Positions 47,362-58,400 of a stretch of 64,000 bases of DNA are shown here, in pieces (positions within the stretch are counted from its first letter, which is position 1; each line of letters opens with the position of its first letter). The notes under the pieces are model-generated. The model was given only the letters and a program-made list of their open reading frames with translations. It made no database searches and was not told the origin of the DNA. The stretch comes from Barthelona sp. PCE (Eukaryota > Metamonada: BaSk clade), in assembly GCA_040285745.1 (NCBI GenBank), contig JAUFOR010000002.1:1178001-1242000 (forward strand). The letters are read 5' to 3'. Made by a program: the position numbers and the translations under genes.

Positions 47362-48609
47362 TTACAAACTTTCCTCGAGCATTGCAATTGTTTTTAATTG
47401 TAATCTTGCAATAAAATCATTTTCTGCCTTTAAATCTAGTTCAATTTCGTTTTCATATGAAGCAAGCTTTTCAATTAACTGTAATAAACGTTCTCTAGAT
47501 GAAATAACAATCTCAATCTCAGATTCCTCCATGCATTCAGACTGTATATCAATGGTTTCTTCCTCAGAAGATGGATTCTCATCACTTTCCTCATCCTCTA
47601 TAACCGGTGCAGTGCTCAATGATCGTTGCATCTCAACAAACTCCTTAGCATCAATCATGAGCTGTTCCTGTATCTCAGGCTTGTCTGTGACACCAAATGT
47701 GAGTGGTGCAGCAGCAAATATGGCATCCATGCTTGTTCCAGGATCGCTGTCCTCACTTTCTTCACTTTCTTCAGATGAATTCTCATCATATACATCATCG
47801 TATACATCATCATCTTCGTATTCGACAGCATAGTCAACTTCCTCATCTTCCATAGCATCTTCTTGTTCCACAGCATCTTCTTGTTCGGCTGATTCTTCAA
47901 TTAATTCTTCTTTGGGTCCCGCCTGACTGTATGTAACGAATTCCTGCGCTTCCTTCAAAAGCTGATCCCTGATCTCTGGTACTTCCGTTCCGCCAAATGT
48001 TAGAGGGGCTGCAGCTAAGATTGTACTCATATCCAACCCCGGATCACTTTCTTCACTTTCTTCTTCCTCGTCATATACTTCCTCATATTCATCCTCATAT
48101 TCAATAAATTCATCTTCAACTTCATCATCGATGGGATCTTCTACTTCATAGAATGATTCAGAAACTTCCACTTCATTGAATGGTTTGGCGATTTGGCCTT
48201 CTGCCAAGTCAATTAAATTGGTATTTGAGTTGGTTGTTACACTAACTTCCGTTTCCGGACTTTCTACAATTGTAACTTTGATCTCTTCAGCTTCAGGTAT
48301 TTCAACTTCTTCAACCTCTTCAACAACGTGAACATCTGCTTCCATTTGCTCTTCAATGATTTCAATAGGTGATTCATGCTCAGAACTGTGAACTGAAATA
48401 ACATCCACTTCTTCTTTTGGTGTTTCTTGAATTACAACCGGCTCAATGACATCCAGCCTATCTGATTCAATGTCTGACAATATCAACTCAGTGTCAATAT
48501 CCCTTTTGTGATGTGATTGATGGTTTTTTGATACAGAAGAAACGTCAAAACCGCTTGATGTCTTCATCAGCAGGTCCCCAAGATCGGATTCAATCTCTAA
48601 CTCACTCAT
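47362..48609 (-). CDS. Acidic protein with a duplicated module
   Basis: 415 residues, very acidic, with long Glu/Asp runs. Two copies of a 37-residue module at about residues 188-224 and 287-325 share AAAPLTFG followed by an EI-QL---A-EFV helix, separated by an acidic linker. A coiled coil ends the protein. It could be a docking scaffold. No known domain is recognised. Convergent with the small coiled-coil gene, 23 bases away. Confidence 0.75.
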   Translation of the reverse strand: MSELEIESDLGDLLMKTSSGFDVSSVSKNHQSHHKRDIDTELILSDIESDRLDVIEPVVIQETPKEEVDVISVHSSEHESPIEIIEEQMEADVHVVEEVEEVEIPEAEEIKVTIVESPETEVSVTTNSNTNLIDLAEGQIAKPFNEVEVSESFYEVEDPIDDEVEDEFIEYEDEYEEVYDEEEESEESDPGLDMSTILAAAPLTFGGTEVPEIRDQLLKEAQEFVTYSQAGPKEELIEESAEQEDAVEQEDAMEDEEVDYAVEYEDDDVYDDVYDENSSEESEESEDSDPGTSMDAIFAAAPLTFGVTDKPEIQEQLMIDAKEFVEMQRSLSTAPVIEDEESDENPSSEEETIDIQSECMEESEIEIVISSRERLLQLIEKLASYENEIELDLKAENDFIARLQLKTIAMLEESL

Positions 48610-48777
48610 AAAGTGAAATAATTGTGTGTGTAAAGGTGTTTTTTTGGAAAACAGATGCTTTCTCTTTTTCTACTTTACTGCATCTGTTTGCAACTTGTAG
48701 CCTTCTGTAGCTTCTCTTAGCTTTACCTATTTTTTTCATTGTCACCACTTTTATTGCTTTTTTTATTTCATGTCCCG

Positions 48778-49554
48778 ATGCTTTCAAGTATAGACGTTAT
48801 TAAACTTTGTTGTTACCTCTTGATCCTTTGTTATCTCTTGCTCTTAATCTTGGCAACGAACAGATTAATTGGACATCTCAAAACACATTCTTTAACGTTT
48901 TTTACGTTATCCAGACTTTTTCACACATTAGTAATTATAAGTTGTGTTATCAGAGTATTTGTATTCATCAGAGTACTTCAACAAGCTCCAAATAGTGGTT
49001 TTATGAGTTTTTTTATGGATAATATTCCTGCACTTCTGTCTCTAAGTATTTTTGGTCTGATCATTGTTTATTGGACAAGTGAATATAAGTGCTTAGAAAC
49101 CACAGCATACGCTAAGTCTTCAACATATCGTTTTTATTCCATAATTTTAAGTATTGTATTTACTTTCCAAATAATATTGTGGATTTCGGCATGGTTGTTT
49201 CCAAATATGGCAGATTATTTATTTGCCTTGGACGATATTTTATTTCTTATCATTACATTAGTATTTACTGTACTTTTCTTATTTACTGGTGCAAAGCTTA
49301 GTCAAAAAGTTCGAAATTTAGCTTTACCTTTAGGTCCCAACAACCGTCGTCAGTCTCATTATTTGTTTATCACAATTATATGTTTTGTATCGTTCCTTCT
49401 AAGGTTTATATTGATGAGTATGTGTGTTGTTAATGTTGATTATCTTCGAATTCCTCTTGTTTTTATGTTTTACTTTATCCTTGATCTAATCCCTCTTTAT
49501 ACATGGACATTATTATTGAATCAGACTCCAGTCAGAGGTGAATATTTCACATAG
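48778..49554 (+). CDS. Seven-TM protein, THH1/TOM1/TOM3-like
   Basis: 258 residues from the ATG at 48778; the frame is open upstream without an ATG. About seven hydrophobic segments are seen. The first loop motif (LSRLFHTLVIISCVIRV), the third (LLSLSIFGLIIVYWTSEYK) and a GAKLSQKVR loop are in the positions seen in TOM1/TOM3/GPR137-type proteins. These are lysosomal or vacuolar membrane proteins in plants and animals. The match is topological and motif-based, so moderate. Confidence 0.68.
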   Translation: MLSSIDVIKLCCYLLILCYLLLLILATNRLIGHLKTHSLTFFTLSRLFHTLVIISCVIRVFVFIRVLQQAPNSGFMSFFMDNIPALLSLSIFGLIIVYWTSEYKCLETTAYAKSSTYRFYSIILSIVFTFQIILWISAWLFPNMADYLFALDDILFLIITLVFTVLFLFTGAKLSQKVRNLALPLGPNNRRQSHYLFITIICFVSFLLRFILMSMCVVNVDYLRIPLVFMFYFILDLIPLYTWTLLLNQTPVRGEYFT

Positions 49555-49653
49555 TATTGAATTAGTTGTTAATAAATCAAATAGTTAGGAGAAATGATTG
49601 CTTTTTCAATTCATTCCTCATTCACTTTTTTTGCATATTGAAGCACATACATA

Positions 49654-50121
49654 ATGGAAACTGCACACACACAGGGAAAGGACTTGTTAAAGAAGATGTT
49701 TGCAAGCGAAAATGATGAGAACATAATTGTACCTCTTCCTTCTGATGGTAAGAAGAGATTTAACGTGACCAATATTTCGGACCCGGTTGATCTGGAGGAG
49801 GCACGCGCACTCAAAATGAATTCATCAACTTTACTTGAACTTGACGATCTTTTGGATCGTACAACCGACATTCTAGATGCTCTCGAGCAGGAGCAGAAGG
49901 AAATCGACGAGGCAATGGAGAAGGGTCTGGATGTTAGTTCATTTAATATTGAATATCAAAGCGATGAAGAAACTGAAATGGTTGAAATTGATAATGATAA
50001 TGATAGTGAGCGTGTTGTTCTTGATGTCATCCCGGGTGCTTTTGAACTTCGTCAAGACAGAGATTTGGAGGTGGACGGCTTGCGTCTACCTGGTGGACGA
50101 ATTCTGGATCCACCCACATAA
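49654..50121 (+). CDS. Small acidic protein, unknown function
   Basis: 155 residues. The N-terminus is helical (KDLLKKMF), the centre has a repeated Leu/Asp helix (LLELDDLLDRTTDILDALEQ), and the C-terminal part is acidic and ends in GLRLPGGRILDPPT. There is no signal peptide or membrane segment. The family is not recognised. Length and composition fit a real gene. Confidence 0.65.
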   Translation: METAHTQGKDLLKKMFASENDENIIVPLPSDGKKRFNVTNISDPVDLEEARALKMNSSTLLELDDLLDRTTDILDALEQEQKEIDEAMEKGLDVSSFNIEYQSDEETEMVEIDNDNDSERVVLDVIPGAFELRQDRDLEVDGLRLPGGRILDPPT

Positions 50122-50366
50122 AATACGTAATTTCACATTTCCAAACAGACTTTGAGCCAATTCCTGAACGGAACACTGCACATTTTTGAAGGTTAGTCTT
50201 CCATGAGCGTTTCCTGATATTAGTAAATCTTTTTTAGTGATGTGAAACTATTCATTTAGGAACATATTCCAGAAAGATCATCCAAAAATCCGTAACGTTA
50301 TCTGTACAAGTGTGCATATTCGTATGATACTGAATTGGATCATATTTCAATTTTTCTTCTTTTAGC

Positions 50367-50885
50367 ATGTCTAACACAAGATTTATATATTTTACCAGAG
50401 GCGGAAATACCGAGGCTCTTGCAATGCACATGAATTTGCAGGTTGATGATTCAAGCATTGATAAACTTGAAGGTAATACCTTTGAAAATGTTTTTTGTGG
50501 GTTTTTAAGGGCAGGAAGAGCAGCTATGGGAAATAGAACTGAAGAAGTTGAGCTTCCTATTACCGATATTGATGAAAATGACACGTTAGTTCTTCTATCT
50601 CCAATTTGGGGAGGCAGATGGCCACCTGCAGTCAACGGTGCGCTTGAAAAGATTGCCCAATTACCAGGAAACAACAAGGTATATGTTGTCGGTCGCTGTG
50701 GTGGTAGTGCATCAACCAATGCATTTGATATATGCAGAGAAAAATTAGGAGAGAAATTCGTTGCTTATCTTCGTGTTTCTGATAGTGATGCTGTCGATTT
50801 AAACACCAATGAGTTTGTGAACGATTTTATTCATCTTATTCAGGCAAGGGAAATTCCAGAAGATCAAATGCTCAACCGCAGTTAA
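50367..50885 (+). CDS. Flavodoxin-like protein
   Basis: 172 residues. The flavin phosphate loop YFTRGGNTEALA (8-19) matches the flavodoxin (S/T)xTGNT pattern in divergent form, and a second WGGR-P loop at about 90-95 with VVGRCGGS at 111-118 fits the rest of the FMN site. The fold is beta-alpha-beta with the expected length. The role is probably electron transfer or quinone reduction. Confidence 0.75.
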   Translation: MSNTRFIYFTRGGNTEALAMHMNLQVDDSSIDKLEGNTFENVFCGFLRAGRAAMGNRTEEVELPITDIDENDTLVLLSPIWGGRWPPAVNGALEKIAQLPGNNKVYVVGRCGGSASTNAFDICREKLGEKFVAYLRVSDSDAVDLNTNEFVNDFIHLIQAREIPEDQMLNRS

Positions 50886-50922
50886 CAATGTATATATGTA
50901 TATAAATAAATATTTTCTTTAA

Positions 50923-53415
50923 TTATTCAGCTGCTTGATCAAGGTTTCTTTTATGTAGAATCACTTCTTTCTTCAAATCATGATTAGAAAGAGGAAGCAA
51001 TCGCTCTATCTCTAGAATATCACTTTTTCGATCATCAGCATAAAGCACACTAATAAAGTGACAAAGTGCTGGTTCATAATCCTTACTCAAGAGTACTGCT
51101 CTTAGACGTATAATTAACAGACCATAACTGCATTTTCCTTGAACACAATGTCGAAATAATGAAAAAATATCGCGAATAACTGTTTGAGGAATACGCACTC
51201 TAAAAAAATCCATTACTTGCTTATTACGCCGTTCTTTACCCATCTTTACGAGATTTGCTTTGATACGTGATGATATATCACTGCCTCCTACATGCATGGG
51301 GTGTGAAGCATTGGAAAATGATGTGCGTAAAACTTGTTTTTTCGCCAACAATCCTTCATTTTGTTTCCTTCGATGCTTTGCTGCAACACGACGACGTGCT
51401 ACTTTTGAAAGAAATGAAGAAAACTGTTCAAAATCTGGCAGATCATTTGCCCAACTGTTCAGATCAGTAATCATTTGTGCTGCAGTGTGTGTTCGGATGT
51501 TCTGGGATATCCAAAGTGATAATCTACCTGTAAGGTTGCTATATCTTTGATCCAAGAGGATGATGTATGCATAGTCGTTGATATGTCTCAAAACACGTCC
51601 ACATGCCTGATTCACAGCTGTTATCGCAGTTTCCTGATACCATTGGGCACCTAAACCTCTTCTTCGTTCTTCTAAAAATTGTTTGCGAATATTAACATAT
51701 GGATCGTGTAACGAAACGTAAGGTACTCCAACAATGACAGCTATACGGCCTAGCTCATCTTTGAAATCAATTCCTTCACTGAGACGACCACGCATAACTG
51801 TAAATAGTGTTGTACGACCATGCTCCAAGATCATTCCAGCAAAATCTGAAGCTACATCATCAGAATTATCAAACATATGGGGGATGCTCTTGCCTGCGAG
51901 TGTTTTGGCAGCAAATTTTTTAAAAACTTCAAGAAAAGCATAACTTGGAAAAAAGAATAAAATACCACCACGACCTCTTTTATCGATATTAATAACGTTG
52001 TCCAATAACGCATTTAAATACTCTGGCTTGTTTCTATTAGCATACACACCTCTCAGCACAGGATTCGAAACAACACTAACTCCAAACTGGTTTTTTGGTA
52101 CAACATGTGAAGCGCGGAATTGTGTACGGAATTTAAGGTTATAAGATGACTCCAGCACATCAAAGTTGCCCAAAGTTCCTGAAATAAGTACCAAATGAGT
52201 GTTTTTTGATTGCAATATTCCTAGACGGTGGAGAGCAACACTGGGTGCAAAACACCAAAGTTTTAACAATCTTCCTTTCTCTCGATCTGCGTGATCCGGC
52301 TCCATTACAACGATTTTAAATGCATCAGAAAGTAGCTCATGAGTCTTTTCAAATTTCCTTAAAAAATCACTCAACTGTTCCAGAAATACTGCACCAATAT
52401 CATTCAATGCAACCTGTTCTCCGAGATGTCCTTGCATGAATCCTCTTATTGTATCAGCAAAAATTTCAAATTGTGAAATCGAAAGTCCGCATTTTGCAAA
52501 CATTTCCATGAATGCTTCAGGAGGCAATAGAACAAAATTCTTACCTTTGGGGATCTCAATGTTTTGAATTTCAATGTATAACACCATTAAAAATTTAATA
52601 AGTTGTAAAACAAACTCCTTTTTATCCTCACTTTTCGTAAATCGATCATCACTTAAAATTGCAGCTGCAGCCTGTGTATAAGCACTATAAATAACAATAC
52701 TTTCATTTGAAATACATGTATCCTCGAAATTATGTGCCTCATCAATAACAACAATTGAATTCGTCATTATTTCACTCTCAGACCGTAGTAAATAATTATA
52801 AGGAGACAATACAAGATCTGTATTACCAAATACGCTCTGAGAAAAATAATATGGACACATTCCTTCTTCTCGACATTGAGTCTTCATATCTTCAATATCC
52901 GTACACGACATCGGAGTCAATGAACGTGCTTGTACAGTTCCTCTGAAAAAATTACAATTATTCACGTTGCAGAACTGATTAATGGTGTATTCACTACGTT
53001 TTGGGACGTTTGAGTTGATACACATGCGCTTCTTACTGGCCAAAACACACACAGAAGGGCTGTATGGTAATTTTGAAAGTTCCTTAATAGTTTGATCAAG
53101 TTGTGTATGTGTTCGTGCTGCAAAAACAATCTTCACGGGAATTTTGTGATTGTATACACTGCTATCGACCTTGTCTACTCGGCGAGGTATGTTGTCTCGG
53201 CGAGCTAGTGAGTCTTGTACAGCTAGAAGGGATGATAACACACATAGTGTTTTTCCTGTTCCTGTTGGAGATTCTAATGCAACATGGTGGCCCCGGCTCA
53301 CTCCTGTAACAAGTGATTGTATGAACTCTTCCTGTTGTGGGTAGGGTTTAAAGGGAAATTCTACAACAACTTGACCCACCGTAATTCTGTGGAATGTGTT
53401 TGCATTTTCGCTCAT
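50923..53415 (-). CDS. RTEL1: RTEL1/XPD-family iron-sulfur DNA helicase
   Basis: 830 residues from the ATG at 53415. Motifs: FPFKPYPQQEEFI (Q-motif area), SPTGTGKT (49-56), four Cys of the 4Fe-4S domain (in MCINSN, QFCNVNNC and MCPYYFS, about 130-190), DEAHN, and QACGRVLRH. The C-terminal 100 residues contain a harmonin-like helical stretch as in RTEL1. XPD and FANCJ share the helicase core, so the exact subfamily is inferred from FPFxPY and the tail. RTEL1 unwinds D-loops and telomeric G-quadruplexes. It would need Fe-S loading by the CIA pathway (compare the Nar1 gene). Confidence 0.85.
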   Translation of the reverse strand: MSENANTFHRITVGQVVVEFPFKPYPQQEEFIQSLVTGVSRGHHVALESPTGTGKTLCVLSSLLAVQDSLARRDNIPRRVDKVDSSVYNHKIPVKIVFAARTHTQLDQTIKELSKLPYSPSVCVLASKKRMCINSNVPKRSEYTINQFCNVNNCNFFRGTVQARSLTPMSCTDIEDMKTQCREEGMCPYYFSQSVFGNTDLVLSPYNYLLRSESEIMTNSIVVIDEAHNFEDTCISNESIVIYSAYTQAAAAILSDDRFTKSEDKKEFVLQLIKFLMVLYIEIQNIEIPKGKNFVLLPPEAFMEMFAKCGLSISQFEIFADTIRGFMQGHLGEQVALNDIGAVFLEQLSDFLRKFEKTHELLSDAFKIVVMEPDHADREKGRLLKLWCFAPSVALHRLGILQSKNTHLVLISGTLGNFDVLESSYNLKFRTQFRASHVVPKNQFGVSVVSNPVLRGVYANRNKPEYLNALLDNVINIDKRGRGGILFFFPSYAFLEVFKKFAAKTLAGKSIPHMFDNSDDVASDFAGMILEHGRTTLFTVMRGRLSEGIDFKDELGRIAVIVGVPYVSLHDPYVNIRKQFLEERRRGLGAQWYQETAITAVNQACGRVLRHINDYAYIILLDQRYSNLTGRLSLWISQNIRTHTAAQMITDLNSWANDLPDFEQFSSFLSKVARRRVAAKHRRKQNEGLLAKKQVLRTSFSNASHPMHVGGSDISSRIKANLVKMGKERRNKQVMDFFRVRIPQTVIRDIFSLFRHCVQGKCSYGLLIIRLRAVLLSKDYEPALCHFISVLYADDRKSDILEIERLLPLSNHDLKKEVILHKRNLDQAAE

Positions 53416-53623
53416 ATTACCTGAAATAAGTGCCCATGTACAAACAAAAGTGTACAGAAAAGGAATACAACGCAATTATAGCGATTTTCTTCTGTATAGA
53501 TTTTTTATTCCTCTTTACTTTTTAAACAAGTGTCAATTCTGATTGACACATCCACCAAAAGTGCCACTGTATAACTAGATTAAAAAAGGGGTTGTGGTTT
53601 TTTTTTTTCCTTTTTCAAAAGCA

Positions 53624-54202
53624 ATGGGGTTGCAACCGTTTCATAATCATACTGAGATTATTCGGGAGGCGCTGAATTTCTGTTTAAACTTGGAAGAAAG
53701 CATTTTTTTGGAAGAGTTCCTACTCTATTCTAAACACGTTTCTTGGGTTCTTAGAGGATTTAATTCGGGCTTTTTAAACTTTATAGCTCAGGACATTTTA
53801 GGAAACGTTGGGAAGATTCAGAGATCTTCAGAAAATCACAGAATTAATGATTTCGAACAACTAGTCCAGTTTGAACAAAGAGAAAACATAAGCAAACGGG
53901 ACGATTCTGCATATAGTGGGTCGATTTGGCTCAGTAGGGCACTTTTATTTTTTGTTAATTTTTTTGAATTACTGCTATCAAATAGAACACTTTCTTCATC
54001 AAAATCAGCACAGTATGTGTATAAGGACACACTTAAAACACATCATAACTTCTTTATTCGGAAAATTATTTCAGTTGGTATTAAAACTAGCATTCCATCT
54101 CGTAAAGATATTTTAAGTTATTTTAAGAACGACGAGGACGCTATTTTTCTCTTGGTTGATGTTGGAAAACGCGTTATTGATAAATTAGAGCTTGTAAATT
54201 AA
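53624..54202 (+). CDS. GLTP: Glycolipid transfer protein (GLTP)
   Basis: 192 residues from the ATG at 53624. The sugar-lipid site is visible: D57, N61 and K64 in DILGNVGKIQ (spacing as D48, N52, K55 in human GLTP), W102 in WLSRAL, and H140 or H141. The helical FVNFFELLL and KTHHNFFIRK stretches follow the GLTP order. GLTP moves glycolipids or ceramide-1-phosphate between membranes. It is divergent from the RTEL1-like gene with about 209 bp between the starts. Confidence 0.88.
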   Translation: MGLQPFHNHTEIIREALNFCLNLEESIFLEEFLLYSKHVSWVLRGFNSGFLNFIAQDILGNVGKIQRSSENHRINDFEQLVQFEQRENISKRDDSAYSGSIWLSRALLFFVNFFELLLSNRTLSSSKSAQYVYKDTLKTHHNFFIRKIISVGIKTSIPSRKDILSYFKNDEDAIFLLVDVGKRVIDKLELVN

Positions 54203-54226
54203 TTTTTCACCAAATTCACATAGTTT

Positions 54227-55225
54227 ATGGGTTCTTTCACAAATTTTTTGTTAATTAGAGAGTCTGAAGATAGCGGGGTTGAATGGAAGGTTGTTTTTTC
54301 ATACATTTTTGTTTTGTCGAGTTATTTCCTCATGTTTGATCCATTCACACAATTCAGTATTGTCATACCACTCATAATGATTACCCTTCTTGTTACAGCC
54401 ATTTACTTGAAGTCCGGACAGTATATTCGCAACTTTGAGAATGAAGGAGAAATGCGCGAATCTCTTTATATTACTACACCTTCAATTATCACCAAGTTGC
54501 TGAACAAGATTGGCCTTGGTGATGAAAGTGAAGGTATTTTCCGTTGGGAACCAACTAAACCAGCAATTGTAATGTTTGCTTTTTGTAACCCTGCACTAAT
54601 TTTATTTTTCATTTCATTCCGTCACTTATGGCACATGCGACTGTCTGGCGTCATGAGATTTAGTGAATATACATTTTTATTTGGGTTTGCATTCTTTTTT
54701 GGTGTAATAGTTTTACTTTTACATTCTAAATTAAGTTCTACTATTACAGCTACTAACTTCCAATATGATTCGTGCGTCGATATTGAAAGAAATTACTACA
54801 TTGAACAGTTAAATGATAAAGAAAGAGATGTTATCAGATTGAATTCAAATGTTCGTAAATTATCACAATTTATTAAACGTTTAAAGCTCAAGGACAGAGT
54901 TATTGAGGAAGAAGGTGAAGAAGAATTTCCAGTTGTTGAAGAAAAAAGAATAATTACTAAAACGCCTGCTGATCGTAATAGATTCGGTCCTACATTGGTT
55001 GCTACAGCTAAACAACGCAAACAAAGGCCCCGTAAAGTGAAGCATGTTGAGCAAGAGGAAGTTGTTGAAGAAGAAGACAGTATGGAAGTTGAAGAAGTAA
55101 TTGATTCACTCGATACGAACATTCCCAGTAAGACAGAGGATTCTCCTTACAACCGTCTGCCAAAAGGCTTTTCAATGATGAAGAAGTCTCAAAATAAGCC
55201 AAGATTTGGAATTTTCAAAAAATAG
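54227..55225 (+). CDS. Multi-pass membrane protein with coiled-coil tail, unknown function
   Basis: 332 residues. Four membrane segments lie at about 20-60 and 110-170, followed by a coiled coil with NVRKLSQFIKRLKLKDR and an acidic and basic tail ending in GIFKK. The family is not recognised. It follows GLTP by 24 bases on the same strand. The left inverted repeat of the hAT-like element begins five bases after its stop. Confidence 0.7.
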   Translation: MGSFTNFLLIRESEDSGVEWKVVFSYIFVLSSYFLMFDPFTQFSIVIPLIMITLLVTAIYLKSGQYIRNFENEGEMRESLYITTPSIITKLLNKIGLGDESEGIFRWEPTKPAIVMFAFCNPALILFFISFRHLWHMRLSGVMRFSEYTFLFGFAFFFGVIVLLLHSKLSSTITATNFQYDSCVDIERNYYIEQLNDKERDVIRLNSNVRKLSQFIKRLKLKDRVIEEEGEEEFPVVEEKRIITKTPADRNRFGPTLVATAKQRKQRPRKVKHVEQEEVVEEEDSMEVEEVIDSLDTNIPSKTEDSPYNRLPKGFSMMKKSQNKPRFGIFKK

Positions 55226-55230
55226 AATCG

Positions 55231-55241
55231 GGATTCAAATT
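55231..55241 (+). repeat. Left 11-bp inverted repeat (candidate TIR)
   Basis: GGATTCAAATT, perfectly inverted at 59126-59136. The bases on either side are also partly similar. Confidence 0.5.
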
Positions 55242-55404
55242 GTTTCCAGTCTAAAATTTCAGTGCAGACAGTAAAGAAATCCATTTAAATTGCAGAACAT
55301 ATAAGGTTGGTATAAATTTCGTTTGAGGGTGAGTCATAAAAAAATTGCGCAAATGATTTTTGATCTTTTATCACTTTTCTACACAGCTTATTAATCGATT
55401 TTTG

Positions 55405-58400
55405 ATGGAAGATTTACCTAAACTAACTGGTAATTACATTAACTTTCTCAAAATAGACTTTTCAAGCTATATCCAAGATTATTATGCTAATAATCTTCTG
55501 ACAAAAGAAAAGATAGATGTTGACCGTTGCTCATCTATTTTATACAATGCTTTGACACGATTGGGTACGTCTGGGCTTGAACCAATTCAAAACGTTATTC
55601 TCACAGTTCTGACATCTCAGCGTAAAAATATCAACCGTAATACCTCCAAACCACAGATTCCTAATGACTCATGTTGTATTTTTGCAACTCAAAAACGTGC
55701 TTTTGAAAATGCTTGTGGATATTTTCACATCGATCCAGATGGTATTACAGAACTTCAGGATATGGTTGAAATGTTTGTCTCTACTGTCAAAGACAACATA
55801 ATAGCATTTGGAGAATTTTGTTATGATGTGGATAATAACCGAATCAAATATATTGCAAAGTATCCTGCAACCATGGGTATCTTTCGTTTATGTGACCGTT
55901 TTAGCTGCTGTGGAGAATATGTAATGCCCGAACTACGTGAAACATTTGAAAATTTTTTAAAGCAGGGTTCTAAAGGAAACTTGATGAAAGAGGATTTCAC
56001 TCCATTTTTCACAAATTATAGGCGAACAATGCACACCGCAGGTAAGAAGATAATTCATTTTTACCCTTTGAGTTCAGAAATTTCGGTTTGTAAGGAAACA
56101 TACAGGCAGATTTATCTTGTACCAAAGAATATTACCCCTAAGCTTATTCCGGAAGGGTGCCCCGATTCGTGGCCGAAGAAGAATTCAATTTCAATCAAAG
56201 GTATAACAACTTATGGGGAAAATCAAGAGCAAGCCCAATACCTAACAGTGTTAATGTGGTTATCAACATGTAAGTATTCCCAAGTAACACCACCTACATA
56301 TGTTACTGAAATACTTGCATCATTAAATGATAGTAAGATGAATCTTCTCAAATTCAGGAACTCATCTGCAAAATTTTGTGCTGACTATCTGAGCTTTTCA
56401 AAGTTGCAAACTGGGGTATTAAATTTATCTCCGTCAAACAGACAAACAACGTTTTTAAAATATCCTTATGTTTTGGAGCAAGCCCACCATGTAATTAAAA
56501 AGTCTATTTGCAACCATTTGAGAAGAAGTTCCAAAAAAGCAGTTCTAATGATCGACAAGTGGTCGACAAACAAAGAAAAAAATAGTGTGCTTGCAATTCT
56601 CTTGAAGGTACCTCATGAGATTGATGATCTGACTCTACCTGAATGGGTGCATAGTGGAGTGTTTTTGTGGCAGGTTTCAGATAAAAAGCAACATATTATC
56701 AAGAAGCGGTCAGTTGATTTTGGAAATATGATTTCTGAACGTTTGAGGGGCAAGTGGATTTTACTAGACCTTTACACAGAGATTGGAAGAAAATCTTATG
56801 ATGTTTTTTTTGCATTGCTCACTACTTTGCTTCGTTTTCGTCTTCATGAAATACCTATTTCATTTCAAGCTGACCGTGGAAAAGTGGAGCGTAAAGCACT
56901 TTCACTTTTATTGGAGCATTTAGAAGGTAAATCAACAAAAGATACCATTAAGTTTATTGAGAACAAGATAGATTCCATTGCCTGGCAATTTACAACCGAT
57001 GAAGAGTTGTTCTGTGAGTTCTTCACTGCTCATGACTTTTATTTTCATATGAAACGACTTAACTCAACTTTTGAAGATCTCCGCAATTCATATTTGAAGA
57101 AGATGTTTTACAATTGGTATCAAAATGATTGTTATTCTACAACTTCAGCACACGGTTTAAAAATGTATTCGTGTGCATTTTATATGTTATCAAATTTTCT
57201 AAGAACTTTCTTTCCTACTTTACAGCAAACTATCAAAGTTCATCAAAGAGGTTGTGTTCTTGGTAAGTTTAACAAGTTGTTTGATACATTTTTCAATCAA
57301 TTTAAGTTAAGAGTAGAAAATTTCGTTTTTCTTCACAAAGATAATATGTTTTTAGAGGATGTGTTTGAATTATTCAAGAAAGAATATTGTTTTGCATTAG
57401 AAAAAGACGGAATTAATTGCTCAATGATGGTTACGAAGAAAATGTTCAAAACTTTGATGAAAGGAGGTGTGTCTAACAACATAGTTGAGAATTACAGTGA
57501 GAGGCATTTCGATATTGCATTCGAAGCACTTCAGGAAGATGAAAACGTGATGAATGAATTCGAGGAATGGAGAAAATCCCGTGTTGTTAGTTTTACTTTC
57601 GAAGATATCAAAGATCATTTCAAACAATGTTTTGTTAAGCTTAATGAATTGTATCACGAAGGATTGGCCTTTGTGAGGTCATGGAGACATCTTTACGGTA
57701 AAGCAATGGTTGTTTTCAAAATTCTTTTTGAGGAAGCCTATGGAAAGGGTGATGCGTATTTAAGAGATAACAGCGCCAAGGCATTTGCCATATGTGAGAT
57801 TTTCAAGACCATAAAGATATTTATTACCACAGAAGGGTGTGATCATCATAATATCATCAGGGATATGTTTGAAAATGAAGAGATTTCTCTATTGCTGTTC
57901 TTTTGTGATGTTATTGAGGGTTTGAAGGCTATAATGACCACTATAGAAGCTGATGACTATCGCATGGTGGATGCAGGAAAGCTTATTGCAAGGTTTGTGT
58001 TGATGCTCAGAAATAAGAATTTAATTGAATACGTTGACATTGAGACTGCGACAACCATCAAAGGTGAATGTAGATATAAGGGCAACATGAAAGCATACTT
58101 TGAAGATACAGTGCCTAAAAAAGTTCTAACCAGAAAAGATGAAGAAAGACAGCCTGACACAGATAGCGACAATGAGAGAAGAATGTCAAGCGGATATGAT
58201 CATAAAATAGGAGCATGTGCTGAATGCTATAACGACAAAGATTTTGCTATTGAGTACAATTACAATCCACCCCACTTTAGCTCTGACACTGATTTAGAGA
58301 CTATTGACAGGCTCAATAGGGTTAGAAATTTGTTTAATTCATGTTTAATGCACTGTATTAGCAGATGTATGAATGAATATGACTTTACAGGAACGATTGT

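Noticed and set aside
50252-50719. Minus-strand frame over the flavodoxin gene
   Set aside because: The plus-strand frame carries the flavin-binding motifs; the other is a shadow.
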